From: DAIRDK01 sp035403225
Lineage (GTDB): Bacteria; Bacteroidota; Bacteroidia; Bacteroidales; FEN-979
NCBI GenBank assembly: GCA_035403225.1
Contig: DAONET010000002.1
Span: forward strand, 62,001-126,000
DNA: 64,000 bases
Direction of reading: 5' to 3'
A model generated the notes under the pieces. It saw nothing but the letters and a program-made list of their open reading frames with translations, had not been told where the DNA came from and did no database searches. Every line of letters starts with the position of its first letter. Position 1 is the stretch's first letter. Below are positions 43,594 to 51,069 of the stretch, piece after piece. The position numbers and the translations under genes were made by a program.

Positions 43594-44295
43594 ATGGAAG
43601 TACTCGAAAACATTCTCGCCAACTCCCAGTACGCGGCTGTCACCGCGTTCATCCTTGGTTTAATGACCGCCATCAGCCCATGCCCGCTGGCGACCAATAT
43701 CACGGCCATCGGTTTTATCAGCCGTGACATCGAAAACCGCCGCAGGGTCTTTCTGAAAGGGCTGGTCTATACGCTCGGAAGAGCCATCACCTATACGGGA
43801 CTCGGTGTCCTGCTCTACCTCGGTGCCAGCAAAATGAAAGTCACCAACCTCTTCCAGGGATGGGGCGAAAAACTACTGGGACCGCTGCTGATCCTGATCG
43901 GACTCCTCATGCTCGATTTCATCAAAGTCAGGTTCCCGGGGTTTTCAAACCTGACTGAAAAGATGGGAGACAAAGGCCGTCGATCATACGGGGGCACTCT
44001 TTTGCTGGGAATCATCTTCGCGATGGCTTTCTGCCCATACAGTGGAGTACTGTACTTCGTGATGCTGATCCCCATGACCATCGCAAGCGCCAGCGGGCTC
44101 TACCTGCCGGCCATCTTCGCCGTTGCTACCGGCCTGCCGGTCATCCTTTTTGCCTGGCTGTTGGCTTACGCTATCGGAAATGTGGGGAAATTCTACGACC
44201 GCATTAAAACATTCGAGCTGTGGTTCCGCCGGCTGGTGGCTGTTTTGTTTATCGCTGTCGGGATTTATTACATTATTATTTTCTTCGTAAAATGA
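43594..44295 (+). CDS. arsG: ArsG-like permease (CcdA/DsbD-type membrane protein)
   Basis: A 233-residue integral membrane protein with six hydrophobic helices. The CcdA-family signatures are TAISPCPLATNITAIGFISR in helix 1 and GIIFAMAFCPYSGVLYFVML in helix 4; each carries one cysteine at the membrane, the pair that shuttles electrons in DsbD-like proteins. The family member named ArsG was described as an aromatic arsenical efflux permease, but a thiol electron conduit from the cytoplasmic CPKC thioredoxin to the exported ArsF-like protein is an equally good reading. The stop overlaps the next gene by four bases. Confidence 0.82.
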   Translation: MEVLENILANSQYAAVTAFILGLMTAISPCPLATNITAIGFISRDIENRRRVFLKGLVYTLGRAITYTGLGVLLYLGASKMKVTNLFQGWGEKLLGPLLILIGLLMLDFIKVRFPGFSNLTEKMGDKGRRSYGGTLLLGIIFAMAFCPYSGVLYFVMLIPMTIASASGLYLPAIFAVATGLPVILFAWLLAYAIGNVGKFYDRIKTFELWFRRLVAVLFIAVGIYYIIIFFVK

Positions 44296-44711
44296 TGAAT
44301 GCATTATTCGGTAATAAAGGTTTCGAAAGCAATGGCATCCTCCACCTGGTGCCACGCGATGCCTATGAACTGTGTATGAAAGGAGCAGTGCTCATGGACG
44401 TGCGCGAAGAATACATGAACCGATATAAAATGTTTGATGTGCCCGAGGTTATTTACTGCCCCCTGAGCATCCTCGAAGAAAATTTGGAAAACCTCCCGGC
44501 CGATAAACCATTGATTTTTGCCGACGCCGCCGGCTTACACAGTAAAGAGGCCGTGCTGTTACTCATCGGGAAAGGACTTGGACAACGCATCGCCAACCTG
44601 GCCGGCGGACTCGTGGAATGGGAACACGATGGCCTGCCCCTGATCATCGACAAAAGCGAAAAACTGACCGGCTCTTGCATGTGCCAGCTCAAACCCCGGG
44701 ATAAAAAATAA
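44292..44711 (+). CDS. Rhodanese-like protein lacking the active-site cysteine
   Basis: About 139 residues from ATG 44292 (ATGA overlap with arsG; a second ATG follows at once). The rhodanese fold is recognisable from GAVLMDVREEYMNRYKMFDV, and ANLAGGLVEWEHDGLPLI at the end. Where active rhodaneses have CxxGxRS, this protein has LIFADAAGLHSKEA, so the catalytic Cys is Asp. Sulfurtransfer by the usual route is therefore unlikely. A C-terminal SCMCQLK gives a CxC pair that may bind a metal or arsenic. It is the last gene of operon 1. Confidence 0.82.
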   Translation: MMNALFGNKGFESNGILHLVPRDAYELCMKGAVLMDVREEYMNRYKMFDVPEVIYCPLSILEENLENLPADKPLIFADAAGLHSKEAVLLLIGKGLGQRIANLAGGLVEWEHDGLPLIIDKSEKLTGSCMCQLKPRDKK

Positions 44712-44725
44712 TTTTTTACTTCGTT

Positions 44726-44743
44726 TTTCGGATTTCTACGAAA
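44726..44743 (+). promoter_or_regulatory. Inverted-repeat ArsR operator of operon 2
   Basis: TTTCGG (44726-44731), a 6-base spacer and ACGAAA (44738-44743) reproduce the operator at 42525 with one mismatch. Seventeen consecutive bases (44733-44749) are identical to 42532-42548. A degenerate -7 box (TACTTCGT) lies just before it, so the arrangement of promoter and operator is copied as well. It lies 51 bases before the HdrA-like ATG. Confidence 0.7.
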
Positions 44744-44793
44744 TACTAATAATAAAGAATGGAAAGGTCCATTTCGTTTTAAAAATTGAAAAC

Positions 44794-45168
44794 ATGTCGG
44801 AAATAATGAAACCTGGTTTTATCATGTGCGTTTGCACCGGTAAATGTCCCGGGTTTTCCAAAATGGATATCTGGGATTTCATCAACAGAGTGAGAATCGA
44901 ATTGCCCGTGGAATATGGGTTTATTCACCCGCAACTATGTGAAGAAGACGGAGACCGGTTTTTATCGGATTTCCTGAAATCGCACCGGAAAGTGATCATC
45001 GGAGGTTGTGCTCCCAATATGCAATATAAACTTTTCAGGGATGCTTTCAGGGAAGCCGGTCTTGACATAAACAAGGATCTGATCCCTATCGATGTACGCG
45101 ACATGACTACCGATCAAGCCGTTGAAAAGGTCAATGCGGCCCTTGGAAAAATGGAGGAAGCAAAATGA
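44794..45168 (+). CDS. HdrA N-terminal-domain-like stand-alone protein
   Basis: A 124-residue protein that resembles the N-terminal domain of heterodisulfide reductase subunit A alone: FIMCVCTGKCPGFSKMDIWD, then PQLCEEDG, then HRKVIIGGCAPNMQYKLFRDAF, ending with a PIDVRDM stretch. In HdrA this domain binds an iron-sulfur cluster; here cysteines are in CVCTGKC, QLC and GGC. The flavin domain of HdrA is absent. It overlaps the ferredoxin gene by four bases, so the pair probably forms an electron-transfer module. The block is unusual; its partner and reaction are not known. Confidence 0.75.
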   Translation: MSEIMKPGFIMCVCTGKCPGFSKMDIWDFINRVRIELPVEYGFIHPQLCEEDGDRFLSDFLKSHRKVIIGGCAPNMQYKLFRDAFREAGLDINKDLIPIDVRDMTTDQAVEKVNAALGKMEEAK

Positions 45169-45458
45169 GTGAAACAACTTTCATGGGAGTCGAACGGGAA
45201 AGAATCGACTGGAAACCGGTCATCGATTACTCAAAGTGTGATTTCTGCATGGAATGCGTAAAATTCTGTCCCCACCGGGTTTTTGAAGTCCGGGAAAACC
45301 AAGAGATCAAACTGGTTGTTAAAAACCCCTTCAACTGCGTGGTGTTCTGCAGGGCCTGCTCGAAAACCTGTGGACCCGACGCCCTGTCGTTCCCCGATAA
45401 AAATAAAACATCGCAGATGATCAGAGATATCAGGAAGGAGGCGGAAAACCATGAGTGA
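45165..45458 (+). CDS. Two-cluster 4Fe-4S ferredoxin
   Basis: A 97-residue ferredoxin. The first cluster motif is KCDFCMECVKFCPH, the second is FNCVVFCRACSKTC, with CGPDALSFPD after it in place of the usual CP ending. There is no signal peptide, so it acts in the cytoplasm. A GGAGG site lies in the end of the preceding gene, and the start overlaps that gene by four bases; the stop overlaps the next by eight. It is the natural electron donor or acceptor for the HdrA-like protein and perhaps for the lipoyl protein that follows. Confidence 0.88.
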   Translation: MSETTFMGVERERIDWKPVIDYSKCDFCMECVKFCPHRVFEVRENQEIKLVVKNPFNCVVFCRACSKTCGPDALSFPDKNKTSQMIRDIRKEAENHE

Positions 45459-46308
45459 AAAGTATGCGGTGCTTCCCTGCAACGGACTGGATAAATGCGC
45501 AGGGGTCATTTCAAGGGAAATCGCTTTGAGATTATGCGGTGATGCCGGCCATGAAATCATTTGTCCGGTGTTTTCCAGGATCGCGGAATTGAAATACCGG
45601 AAAATCATCAGCGAACACCCGTTGCTGGTCATCGATGGCTGCCCTACCCGATGCGCAAGCAAACTTGCGGCAGAAAAGAATTTTAAAATTGCCGGAAAGA
45701 TAACCGTTACGGAAGAAGCTAAAAAATCCGGGATTGAGCTAAGTGATACGTTGCAACTCGGGGAAAAGGAACATGCGTTGATCGGGCTCCTGTTGAATGA
45801 CCTGAAAACACCCGGGAATACATCCAAACAGCCTGATGAAAGGGAAGGTGAATCGTACCATTTTGATTATGAGACTTTTCAAAAAGGGAAATTCCTTTTC
45901 AGAGTCCCCGTGAATAAGGATATCTTTTTTATCGAAAATGATTGCTGGGCCTACGTTTCCGGGAACAGGGCCAGAATTGGTGTCACCGATTTCGTCCAGC
46001 AAAACCTGTCGGATATCTTGTTTTTCACCCCTCCTGAAATGGGCTCGGAAATTGATCAGTTCGGTGAAGCAGGAGAAATCGAATCGTCAAAGTCGGTCTT
46101 TGAAGTGATCTCTCCGGTTAGCGGAAAAGTGATAGGGGTGAACGAAGCCCTGATCCAAAAACCGGAACTGATCAACGAAAACCCTTACGAACTGGGCTGG
46201 ATAGCCGACCTGGAATTGACCGCGTTCGAAAACGATAAAGAATTACTGATCGGTTTTGATCAGTATTTTGAAATAATGAAAAGAAAGGTGATGGATCTCA
46301 ATGGATAA
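45451..46308 (+). CDS. DGC-domain / GcvH-like lipoyl domain fusion protein
   Basis: A 285-residue fusion. Residues 1-120 are a DGC ('putative zinc-binding') domain: LPCNGLDKCAGVISREIAL and VIDGCPTRCASK. Residues about 135-285 resemble glycine cleavage H protein: RIGVTDFVQQNLSDILFF, IDQFGEAGEIESSKSVFEVI, SPVSGKVIGVNEAL, and NENPYELGWI. Lys214 in ESSKS takes the place of the lipoylated lysine. No other glycine cleavage genes are near. The lipoyl dithiol and the cysteine-rich DGC domain are both expected to bind trivalent arsenic. It may resemble the lipoate-binding proteins of sHdr systems, given the HdrA-like neighbour; that link is inference. Confidence 0.82.
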   Translation: MSEKYAVLPCNGLDKCAGVISREIALRLCGDAGHEIICPVFSRIAELKYRKIISEHPLLVIDGCPTRCASKLAAEKNFKIAGKITVTEEAKKSGIELSDTLQLGEKEHALIGLLLNDLKTPGNTSKQPDEREGESYHFDYETFQKGKFLFRVPVNKDIFFIENDCWAYVSGNRARIGVTDFVQQNLSDILFFTPPEMGSEIDQFGEAGEIESSKSVFEVISPVSGKVIGVNEALIQKPELINENPYELGWIADLELTAFENDKELLIGFDQYFEIMKRKVMDLNG

Positions 46309-46693
46309 AAAAGTAAAAGTGATTCCTTGCAGTGGAATAGGGAAAGTATTTGGCTTCATGGCCCGGGAAGCTGCATTGAAAACAGTTTATGAATTATGCC
46401 CGGAAAAAGCTGAAACGGTTTGTCTCGCCCGGATAGTGACCGGCGATCAGGAAGTGAAGGAAAAGATCGAAGGCAGTGATTGTATCACGGTGGATGGTTG
46501 CCCCAAAATGTGTGCCTCAAAAAATGTCACAGCCGCAGGAGGCATCGTAATAGAAGAAATCAAAGTATTAGATACCGTGAAAGAGCATAAAGGGGAAAAG
46601 TTCGGATCACCCTCGCAACTGGATGCTGATGGCGAAGTCGTAACAGGCGAAATCGCATCGAAGATCGCTGATAGAATAAATGAAGTAAAATAA
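46301..46693 (+). CDS. DGC-domain putative zinc-binding protein (second copy)
   Basis: A 130-residue stand-alone DGC-domain protein. It opens with VIPCSGIGKVFGFMAREAAL and has the family motif CITVDGCPKMCASKN near residue 66. It resembles the N-terminal half of the preceding fusion and the protein that follows, so three tandem copies have arisen by duplication. Cysteines in PCSG, TVCLARI and DGCxxxC are the likely metal-binding ligands. It overlaps the fusion gene by eight bases. The function of the family is unknown. Confidence 0.83.
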   Translation: MDKKVKVIPCSGIGKVFGFMAREAALKTVYELCPEKAETVCLARIVTGDQEVKEKIEGSDCITVDGCPKMCASKNVTAAGGIVIEEIKVLDTVKEHKGEKFGSPSQLDADGEVVTGEIASKIADRINEVK

Positions 46694-46705
46694 GGAGGAA
46701 TGCTG

Positions 46706-47158
46706 ATGTCGGAATTTAAAGTAGGCGTAATTTCTTGCAGCGGAGAGGAATGTCTCGGGGGAACCATCTCAAGACTGGCGACAAGAAAGGTGTTGGAAGA
46801 GCTGAAAATGGTTGAACCGGTTACCCTGTGTCTGCCGCTTTACCTGGCCGGTGGGAAAGAAGAACGAAACTTTGCCAGGGTGTTCCCGGTAATATCAGTC
46901 GACGGTTGCCATCAATGCTGCGCCAAAAGAAGTACGGAAAAGTACAGCGGTCAGGTAAGCGGGGCTGTCGATGTGGCAGACATCATCGGGGAAGAGAACG
47001 CCCTGAACACGGAAATTGTCAGGAATAAGGATCTTACATCAGAACACCTCCGGATGATTGACCGGGTTGCAGAAGATATCGTAAAAAAGATCGGGAATAT
47101 CAGTCCGGATGCTTATTCCGGGAAAACATTCCACGGTTGTGGATGCAGCGAAAAGTGA
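46706..47158 (+). CDS. DGC-domain putative zinc-binding protein (third copy)
   Basis: About 150 residues from ATG 46706, preceded by AAGGAGG at 46692-46698 with seven-base spacing; the ATG at 46700 is too near that site. It opens with GVISCSGEECLGGTISRLATR, with DGCHQCCAKRS in the family motif position and a Cys-rich tail (FHGCGCSEK). The CHQCC and GCGC clusters give it more vicinal thiols than the other two copies, suggesting binding of a soft metal or arsenic. Start and stop are 12 and 35 bases from the neighbours. Confidence 0.83.
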   Translation: MSEFKVGVISCSGEECLGGTISRLATRKVLEELKMVEPVTLCLPLYLAGGKEERNFARVFPVISVDGCHQCCAKRSTEKYSGQVSGAVDVADIIGEENALNTEIVRNKDLTSEHLRMIDRVAEDIVKKIGNISPDAYSGKTFHGCGCSEK

Positions 47159-47193
47159 CTAATGGATCCCTCTAATAAACATTTTGGAAAACG

Positions 47194-47688
47194 ATGAACG
47201 CTTCTGATAAAAGAAAACCAATATCAGCGATCCTTAACATCACCTTTATCGGGCTGGGCCTCGTGGCCCTGGTCTTGTTGTTCGTTTTCAAAGGCAGTCT
47301 GAATACCGTTGTTACAAAAACCATCAAAGCACAGGCCGGTGAAGAGCTTCAAAACCATGTTGCCATGTATGTTGATTCTGCGTTCAATTACCGGCAGAAC
47401 GGGGAAGGCTTCCGGATAACATTCCTTGAATTTGGTGCTAAAGGTTGCAGTGCTTGCAAAATGATGGAAAAGGAGATGGAGAAAGTGAAAAACAATCATC
47501 CGGATGAAGTCAGGGTGACTTTTGTCAATGTTTTGATGCCTGCTGGTCAGGATCTGATGAAATATTACGGAATTGCCTCCATCCCGACACAGGTACTTTT
47601 GGATGATGCTGGTCACGAGGTTTTCAGGCATACTGGATATTTTTCATCAGATGATCTGGATAAAGAGTTTTTAAAAATCAACCCATAA
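47194..47688 (+). CDS. Membrane-anchored thioredoxin-like protein (CSAC)
   Basis: A 164-residue protein with one N-terminal helix (ILNITFIGLGLVALVLLFVF) and a thioredoxin domain. The active site is GAKGCSACKMMEKEMEKV, the cis-proline is in GIASIPTQVLLDD, and the end matches the thioredoxin C-terminal helix. The domain faces the periplasm by the usual positive-inside reading (KRKP at the front). It probably donates or takes up electrons at exported thiol proteins of the island, such as the 49092 product. It is preceded by the three DGC genes and lies nine bases before a lipoprotein gene. Confidence 0.85.
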   Translation: MNASDKRKPISAILNITFIGLGLVALVLLFVFKGSLNTVVTKTIKAQAGEELQNHVAMYVDSAFNYRQNGEGFRITFLEFGAKGCSACKMMEKEMEKVKNNHPDEVRVTFVNVLMPAGQDLMKYYGIASIPTQVLLDDAGHEVFRHTGYFSSDDLDKEFLKINP

Positions 47689-47697
47689 AAAATTCGT

Positions 47698-48057
47698 ATG
47701 AAAAATTTCCACCTGCTTTGGATTCTTACCGCATTTCTCCTTTGGTCTTGCGCTGAAAAAGATAATACCCAACCATCCGAAGAAATAAAAATTAACAGCC
47801 TGACAGCATCGGAAAACCCCGTCAAAGCCTGGGACACGGCGGTAATCACGGTAGAAGCTACCGGCGACAACCTCCAATACAGATGGGAAGCAAACCACGG
47901 TAATTTCAGGGGAGGCGGTAAACAAATCAGATATGCTGCAGGTGAATGTTGTGTTGGTCTCAACACGATCACCTGCACGGTTTCTAATAGCTCGGGTAAG
48001 GTATCCGATACCATTATGATCCGTGTTACATCCTATTTCGATCCAAAAAACAAATAG
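47698..48057 (+). CDS. Small lipoprotein with a PKD/Ig-like domain
   Basis: A 119-residue lipoprotein. The signal peptide ends in LLWSC and the mature part has an Ig/PKD-like pattern: SLTASENPVKAWDTAVITVEA, then LQYRWEANHGNF, then CTVSNSSGKVSDTIMIRV, each cited in short parts. A vicinal AGECCVG pair sits between two strands. The domain is a scaffold rather than an enzyme. It lies three bases before the outer-membrane protein gene and could help that protein or bind metal at the outer membrane. Not further assigned. Confidence 0.75.
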   Translation: MKNFHLLWILTAFLLWSCAEKDNTQPSEEIKINSLTASENPVKAWDTAVITVEATGDNLQYRWEANHGNFRGGGKQIRYAAGECCVGLNTITCTVSNSSGKVSDTIMIRVTSYFDPKNK

Positions 48058-48060
48058 TAC

Positions 48061-49050
48061 ATGCTGAAATTAAACGCATTTCTGATCAGTTCATCGTTGC
48101 TGTTTTTTATTATCGCGGATAAAACCTCCGCTCAATGTTGCTCTTCGGGGAATCCTTTTATCAGCGATGCAGAGCATCCTGCCCTGCAATCACAGGTGCT
48201 GACCTCTTCTCTGACGTACCGTTATGGCCATTCCTCCCAATACTTTTCCGGGGATTCACGATTTTCCGACCTTCCATTCAAGGAGACTTCTTATAGCAAT
48301 TACGCGGATTTCCAAGTTGGCTATGGAATCACCAATTGGTTGACTGTACAAGCCGGCATAGGCTACTTTTTCAATAAAACCCTGACCACATCCGGACTGG
48401 AACCTTATAAGGGTTTTGGATTAGGTGATGCGGAACTGTATTTGAAATTCAATGCTTATACAAATCCTGAAAAAAGATTTTCAATCTCACCTTCACTGGG
48501 TGTGAAATTCCCCATCGGTGTTTTTGATCAGGAAGCAGATCATGTACAATTACCCATCACGGTCCAGCCATCATCGGGAAGCTATAAATACACCGGGAAT
48601 GTGTTTATTTTAAAAGGCATCGGCAGAAAAATGGCTTTCGCTGCATTCCTTGCCTATGAATATTCACAACTCATTGAGTCGGACAATTTCTACTATAAGT
48701 ACGGTGATCAATGGATTGGCGCCGTGTACTTCAACTTCCAGGCATGGAAACGGCTTGGGGCAGATATTCAGTTCCGGAATGAATACAGGGCCAAATCCAC
48801 GCGTGAACATAACGAAATCGTAGATGCTACGGGCTACAACGTGATCTTCTTCACTCCTCAGTTGACCTGGGCTTTTAAGCACAACTGGTATCTTTCAGCG
48901 TACTCCGACATCCCCATATACAAATACTACAATGGTATCCAAATGTCATTCGGGTATTCATTTTCAGTTCGTTTGACAAAAAAGATCGATTTTATTGCGC
49001 TGAAAGCATACCAAAAATCAAAAAATTATGACGTATTATTACGTCAATAA
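48061..49050 (+). CDS. Outer-membrane beta-barrel (transporter-like) protein
   Basis: A 329-residue exported barrel. The signal peptide ends near TSAQ, and the mature protein starts with QCCSSGNPF. Alternating strands follow (LTSSLTYRYGHSSQYF, FQVGYGITNWLTVQAGIGYF, LYLKFNAYTNPEKRFSISP). The strand pattern resembles the 'transporter'/phenol-degradation MetA-type porins. The last residues are not the classical aromatic C-terminus, so the barrel end may differ. It is the last gene of operon 2; the operator of operon 3 overlaps its 3' end. Substrate unknown; an outer-membrane exit path for metalloid-thiol compounds is one possibility. Confidence 0.75.
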   Translation: MLKLNAFLISSSLLFFIIADKTSAQCCSSGNPFISDAEHPALQSQVLTSSLTYRYGHSSQYFSGDSRFSDLPFKETSYSNYADFQVGYGITNWLTVQAGIGYFFNKTLTTSGLEPYKGFGLGDAELYLKFNAYTNPEKRFSISPSLGVKFPIGVFDQEADHVQLPITVQPSSGSYKYTGNVFILKGIGRKMAFAAFLAYEYSQLIESDNFYYKYGDQWIGAVYFNFQAWKRLGADIQFRNEYRAKSTREHNEIVDATGYNVIFFTPQLTWAFKHNWYLSAYSDIPIYKYYNGIQMSFGYSFSVRLTKKIDFIALKAYQKSKNYDVLLRQ

Positions 49051-49074
49051 AGATTATAACGTATATTTGCGTCA
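49029..49074 (+). promoter_or_regulatory. Tandem palindromic operator overlapping the operon 3 promoter
   Basis: The first element (49029-49046) has perfect 7-base arms TGACGTA/TACGTCA around TTAT. The second (49057-49074) has related arms TAACGTA/TGCGTCA around TATT and lies 28 bases downstream. Inside the second, TATATTTG (49062-49069) is a consensus -7 box, and the ATG follows at 49092. A repressor bound here would cover the promoter. The first element overlaps the end of the preceding gene. Confidence 0.75.
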
Positions 49075-49091
49075 AATCAAATTCAAGAGAG

Positions 49092-49835
49092 ATGAAAAAA
49101 TTTTTTGTTTTGATGTTGTTCCTGTCATTCCTGCCAGGCACACTTCTCCTTTCAGCACAGACCTCCCAGGAGTTGTTGAAAGCCCAAAAGTCGGGAAAAA
49201 CAGTTTTCCTGGTTGCCTACACATCGAAAGGCGCTGAACTTGATAAGGCTGTTGCCATTGCAAAATCAGCTAATCAAAAAGTCCCTTCCGCAACGACCGT
49301 TGTGACCATGAATGCAAGCGATGCCGGCAACAAAGATCTTGTCACAAAATTCCGAATAAGTGGTGCTCCTTTACCCTTAATCCTGGTTTTGGATAAGAAT
49401 GGAACAGCCGCAGGCGGGATCATTCTAAAAGAGGCCACTGCAGAGAAATTGGTAGATATGATACCATCACCAAAAACTTCTGAACTTCTGAAAGGATTGG
49501 CAGATGGAAAATCAGTATATATAGTGGTTTACAAGGAAAGCATGACTTCGAAAAAAGAAATCATGAATAACTGTGCCACGGCCTGTTCCAAAATGAAGAA
49601 TACAAGTATTACCATTCAGGTCAACGCCGATGACAAGAAGGAAACCAAACTATTACGCACCTTAAAGTATGATAATACGGCGACGCAACCTGTTACCTAT
49701 GTGGTGAATTCATCGGGCCAGTTGACAGATACATATAATGGCATGACCAATGTGACCAGCCTGATAGGTTCAGCCCAAAAAGTGATCAAAAGTTCCTGTT
49801 GCCCGGGAGGCTCAAAAACCGGTGTTTGTAAATAA
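49092..49835 (+). CDS. Periplasmic thioredoxin-fold protein with C-terminal CC and terminal Cys
   Basis: A 247-residue exported protein with a signal peptide ending near LLSAQ. It consists of two related thioredoxin-like halves (KSGKTVFLVAYTSKGAELDK and DGKSVYIVVYKESMTSKKEI). Each half lacks a CxxC in the normal place; the second has NCATACSKMK. The C-terminus ends SSCCPGGSKTGVCK, a vicinal pair plus a third cysteine. The thioredoxin fold without its active site suggests binding or chaperone work, perhaps of a metal or arsenic species in the periplasm, not disulfide exchange. It is the first gene of operon 3 and precedes an ABC exporter. Confidence 0.7.
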   Translation: MKKFFVLMLFLSFLPGTLLLSAQTSQELLKAQKSGKTVFLVAYTSKGAELDKAVAIAKSANQKVPSATTVVTMNASDAGNKDLVTKFRISGAPLPLILVLDKNGTAAGGIILKEATAEKLVDMIPSPKTSELLKGLADGKSVYIVVYKESMTSKKEIMNNCATACSKMKNTSITIQVNADDKKETKLLRTLKYDNTATQPVTYVVNSSGQLTDTYNGMTNVTSLIGSAQKVIKSSCCPGGSKTGVCK

Positions 49836-49846
49836 TCCCTTTGATC

Positions 49847-51067
49847 ATGACACTTTTTAAACTGGTTTGTATTGAACTCTGGAAACGAAAATCCCAGCTG
49901 ATTACCGGGCTTCTGGCCATAACCCTTGGTATTGCAGTCATTGTAGGCATACAGAGCGTTGCTGTTGTTTCTGAACAAAACGTAGCAAAAAACCTCGATA
50001 ATCTCGGGGCAAATATTCTGATTCTTCCACAGGCTGCAAGCATAGACGATTATTACACGGCTGATATTGATGCGCCAACTTTGCCAATGGATTATGTTGA
50101 GCGGATACTGTCTTCCACCATTGCCGGTGTCGATAATATGTCACCAAAACTAACCCGAAGAATCAAAGTAAAAGGTCAGACCGTCGTACTTACCGGGATA
50201 CTTCCCAAAAGCGAAATTGCTTCCAAACCCCTTTGGCAATCCTCCGGTTTACTGGGAAAACAACTTACCACTGAATGCTCTCCCAACCAAACAGTCAATG
50301 AATCTCACGGGATGGAGGATGAAAGGTTGCAACGGAAGGCCATCGATACCCTTTACAGTGAGAATTGCCTCGCAGGATCACAGGTTGCCAAGAAACTAAA
50401 CCTTTCCGTTAACAACAAAATTACTATACTCGGAAAGTCTTTTACGGTGGCGAAGATACTTCCGGAAACAGGGACAGTGGATGATGACAGAATTTTTGCC
50501 AACCTGAAAGATGTGCAAAATCTTTTAAAGATCGAAAACCAGGTATCGGCCATTGAAATCATGGGGTGCTGTCATGCAATTTCAGAAGGATTGCTCAGCC
50601 AACTCAGAAACATTCTGCCGGATACAAGAGTGACATCAATAAACCAGATTGTATCTACCCAAATCGAAACGAATCAGTTGATGAAAAAAATCACCCTGGT
50701 CATGCTGATCATCATCTTCTTCGTTGGAGGAATTTCTATCGGGAACTTTATCTGGGCGAATGTCAACGAACGGAAAAAGGAAATCGGAATCCTTCGAATG
50801 ATCGGTGCAAACCATTGGACGATTTATAGTCTTTTCCTTTATAAAGCCGTTTTCCTGGGTATTGTCGGGGGAATTCTCGGATATCTTTTGGGAACACTGG
50901 CAGGAGTGATTCTGGGGCCTTACTTTGCAGGAATCAATGTGCAACCCGTGGCAATCTATTTCCTTTACTCTATTTTGCTATCCGTCATCATTGCGATAGC
51001 CGGGTCTGTTTTACCTACTTGTCTTGCTGCAAGGATCGACCCCCATTTAAATTTACAAGAAGATTAA
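49847..51067 (+). CDS. ABC transporter permease, MacB/FtsX-type
   Basis: About 407 residues from ATG 49847 (the frame can begin at TTG 49841). The N-terminal helix (LITGLLAITLGIAVIVGIQSV, cited short) is followed by a large periplasmic domain of about 230 residues, then three helices: LVMLIIIFFVGGISIGNFIW, LFLYKAVFLGIVGGILGYLL and YFLYSILLSVIIAIAGSVLP. This is the MacB/LolC/FtsX topology. A vicinal cysteine pair lies in the periplasmic domain (IMGCCHAIS). It pairs with the next ATPase gene. Such exporters move lipoproteins, peptides or toxic molecules across the envelope; the substrate here is unknown. Confidence 0.85.
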   Translation: MTLFKLVCIELWKRKSQLITGLLAITLGIAVIVGIQSVAVVSEQNVAKNLDNLGANILILPQAASIDDYYTADIDAPTLPMDYVERILSSTIAGVDNMSPKLTRRIKVKGQTVVLTGILPKSEIASKPLWQSSGLLGKQLTTECSPNQTVNESHGMEDERLQRKAIDTLYSENCLAGSQVAKKLNLSVNNKITILGKSFTVAKILPETGTVDDDRIFANLKDVQNLLKIENQVSAIEIMGCCHAISEGLLSQLRNILPDTRVTSINQIVSTQIETNQLMKKITLVMLIIIFFVGGISIGNFIWANVNERKKEIGILRMIGANHWTIYSLFLYKAVFLGIVGGILGYLLGTLAGVILGPYFAGINVQPVAIYFLYSILLSVIIAIAGSVLPTCLAARIDPHLNLQED

Positions 51068-51069
51068 TC

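Noticed and set aside
45451..46308. Reading the lipoyl-like protein as a normal glycine cleavage H protein
   Set aside because: gcvT, gcvP and lipoate genes are absent nearby, a DGC domain is fused in front, and the operon is arsenic-type.
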